From positions 1,240,001 to 1,304,000 of the forward strand of contig NZ_JAPKNA010000001.1 in the NCBI RefSeq assembly GCF_026344135.1: a stretch of DNA of 64,000 nucleotides, written 5' to 3'. Below are positions 61,572 through 64,000 of the stretch, piece after piece. The translations under genes and the position numbers were made by a program. Position 1 is the stretch's first letter. Every line of letters begins with the position of its first letter. The DNA is from Alcaligenes parafaecalis. Lineage in GTDB: Bacteria; Pseudomonadota; Gammaproteobacteria; Burkholderiales; Burkholderiaceae_B. Under the pieces are notes generated by a model that had not been told where the DNA came from, made no database searches, and saw only the letters and a list, made by a program, of their open reading frames with translations.

Positions 61572-62027
61572 TCAAAGCTCCGGACGACGAAAGGCAATCA
61601 GCTTGGCAATCAAGCGCTGACACAACTCGTTATTCTGGTTCAGGGTGTGCGACTCTACCGTCACCATCCCCCTGTCCGCTTTGGAGCGCGAGGGCTGAAT
61701 GTCAATGATTTTACTGACCACATGCAAGACATCGCCCGGACGCGTTGGGCGCGGCCAATCGATCTGCCCACCGGCCCCAATAATCCCTTGGCTGAACACC
61801 AGACTATCTACCAACAACTTCATGGTGATGGCTGCTGTATGCCAACCACTGGCCGCCAAACCTTGGAAAAACGTATCCTTGGCCGCTTCTGCATCCAGAT
61901 GAAAGGGCTGCGGATCAAACTGGCGAGCAAAGCTGACAATTTGCGCTTCATCCATCGCATGTTCCGCGCTGCGAAACTCCATTCCCAGGGCCAGATCTTC
62001 AAGATAGACAGGTGCTGTAAGGCTCAT
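61572..62027 (-). CDS. MaoC-like (R)-specific enoyl-CoA hydratase-family protein
   Basis: A 151-residue hotdog-fold protein of the MaoC dehydratase family. It has the N-terminal VYLEDLALGMEFRSAEHAMD, the active-site segment FARQFDPQPFHLDAEAAKDT with the Asp-His pair (hydratase motif D-x4-H), and ASGWHTAAITMKLL. It could hydrate an enoyl-CoA. It is not the missing ring hydrolase of the paa pathway on present evidence. First gene of a two-gene unit with tetR. Confidence 0.88.
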   Translation of the reverse strand: MSLTAPVYLEDLALGMEFRSAEHAMDEAQIVSFARQFDPQPFHLDAEAAKDTFFQGLAASGWHTAAITMKLLVDSLVFSQGIIGAGGQIDWPRPTRPGDVLHVVSKIIDIQPSRSKADRGMVTVESHTLNQNNELCQRLIAKLIAFRRPEL

Positions 62028-62049
62028 CCGAATGCTCTCCAGAAAGTAT

Positions 62050-62064
62050 GTGAGTGCGACTCAC
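62050..62064. promoter_or_regulatory. Palindrome upstream of maoC-tetR, candidate TetR operator
   Basis: GTGAGT-GCG-ACTCAC is a perfect 15-bp palindrome 22 bases before the maoC ATG, between a likely -10 (CATAAT, about 62086-62081 on the minus strand) and the gene. Size and place fit a TetR operator. Confidence 0.65.
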
Positions 62065-62111
62065 TGCCCGCACAAATAGATTATGTCTGGCAGCTATCCT
62101 GTCACAGCCAT

Positions 62112-62156
62112 TTATCAAAAGCAAGAATAGATTATTCTCATACTCTATTTTGATAA
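62112..62156. promoter_or_regulatory. Nested inverted repeats upstream of maoC-tetR
   Basis: TTATCAAAA (62112-62120) and TTTTGATAA (62148-62156) are perfect arms, and inside lies a second palindrome, AGAATA-GAT-TATTCT (62124-62138). This may be a second operator or a promoter region for either direction. Confidence 0.5.
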
Positions 62157-62464
62157 GAGTGATCATTCGGCTTCATCTGAAAGACAGTGGCGAATCCCCA
62201 AAGACACCGCAGCTACAAAGACCGTGAGTATGCGCCTTCAATGCGACACATCCTCACAAAATCCACCGCCTTTGTTTTCCAAGCCCCGCCATCCTGTCTA
62301 CAATTGCATCCTTGCGGTTTTTGCCGGGGTGCACGGTGTTTCATACCTGCCTTGGCACAACCAGTCCTTACCCTGCTCCGAGGCCGCAAACCCGTTCACA
62401 AAACGGCCCGTTGCATCCGCTTCAAGCATGGCTAACCCATCGATTAAGAGGAGATCCTACACCT
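62157..62464. other. Leader region before the ABC-F leader ORF, no gene seen
   Basis: Open frames here do not look coding: no ribosome binding site or family resemblance. It probably holds the promoter of the ABC-F transcript and the first part of a long leader. Confidence 0.35.
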
Positions 62465-62542
62465 ATGTGCAAATTCATTTATGCACTCTTCTTTGGTATA
62501 GAGAACGGCTCAAGTTTTCGATTTCGCAGCGCGATAATCTAG
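62465..62542 (+). CDS. Candidate regulatory leader peptide of the ABC-F gene (25 residues)
   Basis: A 25-codon ORF, beginning MCKFIYALFFGIENGSSF and ending FRSAII, follows an AGGAG (62449-62453) 11 bases upstream. It stops 2 bases before an RNA segment that can pair with its own codons 15-17. It has no known family. It is proposed as the stalling leader of an attenuator; the spacing to the Shine-Dalgarno is slightly long, and a different overlapping ORF from 62428 is also open. Confidence 0.5.
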   Translation: MCKFIYALFFGIENGSSFRFRSAII

Positions 62543-62659
62543 ACTTGAGCGAAGCAAAGACCGACTGAATTACTTCACTCAGGCCTCAAGAATTATCGTC
62601 AGCTTCTATTGACGAGGATGTGCTGTACCCGCGCACCTGAAAAACTTGAGCATGTCATG
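62508..62659 (+). promoter_or_regulatory. Four-segment translational attenuator before the ABC-F gene
   Basis: Segment 1 GCTCAAGT (62508-62515), segment 2 ACTTGAGC (62543-62550), segment 3 CTCAAG (62585-62590) and segment 4 CTTGAG (62645-62650) can pair 1:2 with 3:4, or 2:3. The 2:3 pairing is extended by CGATAAT (62532-62538) with ATTATCG (62592-62598). Segment 4 includes the GAG six bases before the ABC-F ATG, so 3:4 would hide the ribosome binding site and 2:3 would free it. Confidence 0.62.
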
Positions 62660-64000
62660 AGTACATTACTAGCAGTCCACTCCCTCTCTTACGAGACCCC
62701 ATCCGGCCCTTTATTCAAAGAGCTGTCCCTCACTATCAAGGCCGGGGATCGAGTTGGACTTATTGGCCACAACGGTTGTGGCAAAAGCACCCTGATCAGC
62801 CTGCTTTGTGGCGAACTGACGCCCAAGCAAGGCAGTATCTCGCGATCTAACCATTGCATCCTGGCACGTGTTGAACAATACCTGTCAGCGGATCTGCACG
62901 CCTTGAGTTTGCTAAATGCCGTACTGGCTGCCCTGCCTGCGGAGCAGCACAGCACGGATGCCTGGCGAGCAGAAACTCTACTGTCTGAAATGGGCTTTCA
63001 GGAGCGGGACTGGCACACCCCCATTCATGCCTTGAGTGGCGGGCAATACACACGCCTGCTGCTGGCTCGGGCCTTGATTACCCAGCCCGACCTGCTCTTG
63101 CTGGATGAACCCAGCAACCACCTGGACTTGCCCTCTTTGCTGTGGCTGGAAAGCTTTTTAAGCAATTGGCGTGGCAGCTTTGTACTGGTGTCTCACGACC
63201 AGCGCTTGCTGGATCGGGTGACCAACAGCACCATCATTTTGCGCGATCGATCACTCTCTTTTTTCTCGCTACCTTGCTCGGCAGCGCGTGAGGAACTGCA
63301 AAACCGGGATGAGGCGGATTTCCGTCGTCATCAAGGCGAGCAAAGGGAAATTGATCGCATCGAACAAAGCGCAAAACGTCTGGCCACTTGGGGACAGGTT
63401 TACGACAACGAAACCTTTGCCCGAAAAGCCCAAAGCATGGAAAAACGACTCTCCAAGCTGCGGGACAGCCAAACCGATCTGACGGACGGCACGCCCTGGA
63501 CCTTGCAACTGCATGGTCTGGACATGAAGGCAGATCGTCTGCTGGATATCGTGGATATGGCCGTCAGCCCGGCAGAAAACCTGCCTGCGCTCTTTCAAGT
63601 GCAAGGCCTGCAAGTGCGCAGCGGGGATCGCATTGGTTTGGTGGGGCGTAACGGTTGCGGGAAGTCCTCTTTGCTGCGCCAGCTATGGCGACACTGGCAG
63701 GCAAAGGCCGAGACCACAGCCTTGAAGTTTCACCCACAAGGTCGCGTGGGCTATTACGACCAGGATCAGCAGCTATTGGACGGCTCCAAAACCTTGCTGC
63801 ATGCGCTACAGGATTTTTCGTCCCTGCCGGATGATGCCAGAAAAATGGCGCTGATCAGTGCCGGTTTTCCGTATCTGCGGCATGCGCAGCGGGTAGATAG
63901 CTTAAGTGGTGGCGAGCGCGCTCGGCTGATGTTTATTGCCCTGTCACTGGCCAAGTATCATCTGCTTTTTTTGGATGAGCCCACCAATCACCTGGATCTG
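62657..64000 (+). CDS. ABC-F family ATPase, 5' part (cut by window edge)
   Basis: At least 448 codons of a two-ABC-domain, membrane-less ATPase of the ABC-F group, which act on the ribosome as translation factors or give resistance to ribosome-targeting antibiotics. Domain 1 has Walker A GHNGCGKST, signature LSGGQ and Walker B LLLLDEPSNHLD; a charged linker follows (QREIDRIEQSAKRLATWGQV); domain 2 has GRNGCGKSSLL, LSGGERARL and FLDEPTNHLDL at the edge. Start ATG 62657 fits the family N-terminus; an in-frame ATG at 62618 is the alternative. The subfamily is not clear. Confidence 0.9.
   Translation, partial: MSTLLAVHSLSYETPSGPLFKELSLTIKAGDRVGLIGHNGCGKSTLISLLCGELTPKQGSISRSNHCILARVEQYLSADLHALSLLNAVLAALPAEQHSTDAWRAETLLSEMGFQERDWHTPIHALSGGQYTRLLLARALITQPDLLLLDEPSNHLDLPSLLWLESFLSNWRGSFVLVSHDQRLLDRVTNSTIILRDRSLSFFSLPCSAAREELQNRDEADFRRHQGEQREIDRIEQSAKRLATWGQVYDNETFARKAQSMEKRLSKLRDSQTDLTDGTPWTLQLHGLDMKADRLLDIVDMAVSPAENLPALFQVQGLQVRSGDRIGLVGRNGCGKSSLLRQLWRHWQAKAETTALKFHPQGRVGYYDQDQQLLDGSKTLLHALQDFSSLPDDARKMALISAGFPYLRHAQRVDSLSGGERARLMFIALSLAKYHLLFLDEPTNHLDL

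Noticed and set aside
61572..62027. MaoC protein as the missing paa ring hydrolase
   Set aside because: It lies about 47 kb from the paa operon, is coupled to a TetR gene, and has no feature of the PaaZ hydratase domain that I can point to.
62187..62464. Overlapping open frames before the ABC-F leader ORF
   Set aside because: No ribosome binding sites and low-complexity, unlike-protein translations; more likely untranslated leader.
1..64000. Mobile elements, prophage, CRISPR or tRNA genes
   Set aside because: No transposase, integrase or phage protein, no spaced direct repeats, and no cloverleaf with CCA-type ends was noticed on reading both strands; a tRNA scan was not possible.

Overview
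The window looks like chromosomal DNA of a betaproteobacterium, most likely family Alcaligenaceae and probably close to Alcaligenes. This is inferred from gene content and order (gyrA-serC-pheA-tyrA-aroA-cmk-rpsA-ihfB-lapA-lapB-hldA-hldD, a TIGR02288-type PaaN, a short barrel-less OmpA) and from protein resemblance; no search was run. Gene density is high and most genes are full length. I saw no transposon, prophage, CRISPR array, rRNA or tRNA. The first gene (isocitrate lyase) and the last (an ABC-F ATPase) are cut by the window edges.

Layout. 1-6.9 kb: aceA end, queF, an Fsr-like exporter, then pgsA, uvrC, nagZ and acpS on the minus strand. 7.0-15.3 kb: a complete upper phenylacetate operon, paaABCDE-N-G-I-K, with a strong promoter and a 15-bp palindrome in its leader. 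15.4-21 kb: orn, an M48 protease, rsgA, a Nudix hydrolase, rplS, a two-gene lipoate-protein ligase, and a 64-residue membrane protein gene behind a near-consensus LexA box. 21.3-28.9 kb: a 1-Cys peroxiredoxin, an etfB-etfA-acyl-CoA dehydrogenase set, an HDAC-like deacetylase, mltB and cysM. 29-43.2 kb: a long minus-strand housekeeping block running from gyrA down to comEA (gyrase, serine and aromatic amino acid synthesis, ribosomal protein S1, IHF, LPS assembly control and heptose synthesis). 43.6-64 kb: OmpA, ubiG, gph and then more accessory genes: two LysR units with transporters, a periplasmic Ntn hydrolase, a Fur-boxed TonB receptor, an outer-membrane protein, a MarR/alkylation-repair pair, alaA, a TetR/MaoC pair, and the ABC-F gene.

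How it fits together. The paa operon activates phenylacetate to its CoA thioester, epoxidises and isomerises the ring, and oxidises the opened aldehyde. The downstream beta-oxidation genes are not here, but ETF and an acyl-CoA dehydrogenase lie about 7 kb away as a separate unit. The long housekeeping block is held together by many 1-8 nt gene overlaps that suggest translational coupling.

Most unusual signals. (1) Upstream of the ABC-F gene, a 25-codon leader ORF and four alternating complementary segments (CTCAAG / CTTGAG / CTCAAG / CTTGAG) form what looks like an erm-type translational attenuator, with the last segment on the ABC-F ribosome binding site. (2) A LexA-type operator controls a tiny membrane protein of unknown function, a candidate SOS-induced effector. 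(3) Several perfect palindromes next to MarR, TetR, LysR and paa promoters are likely operators.
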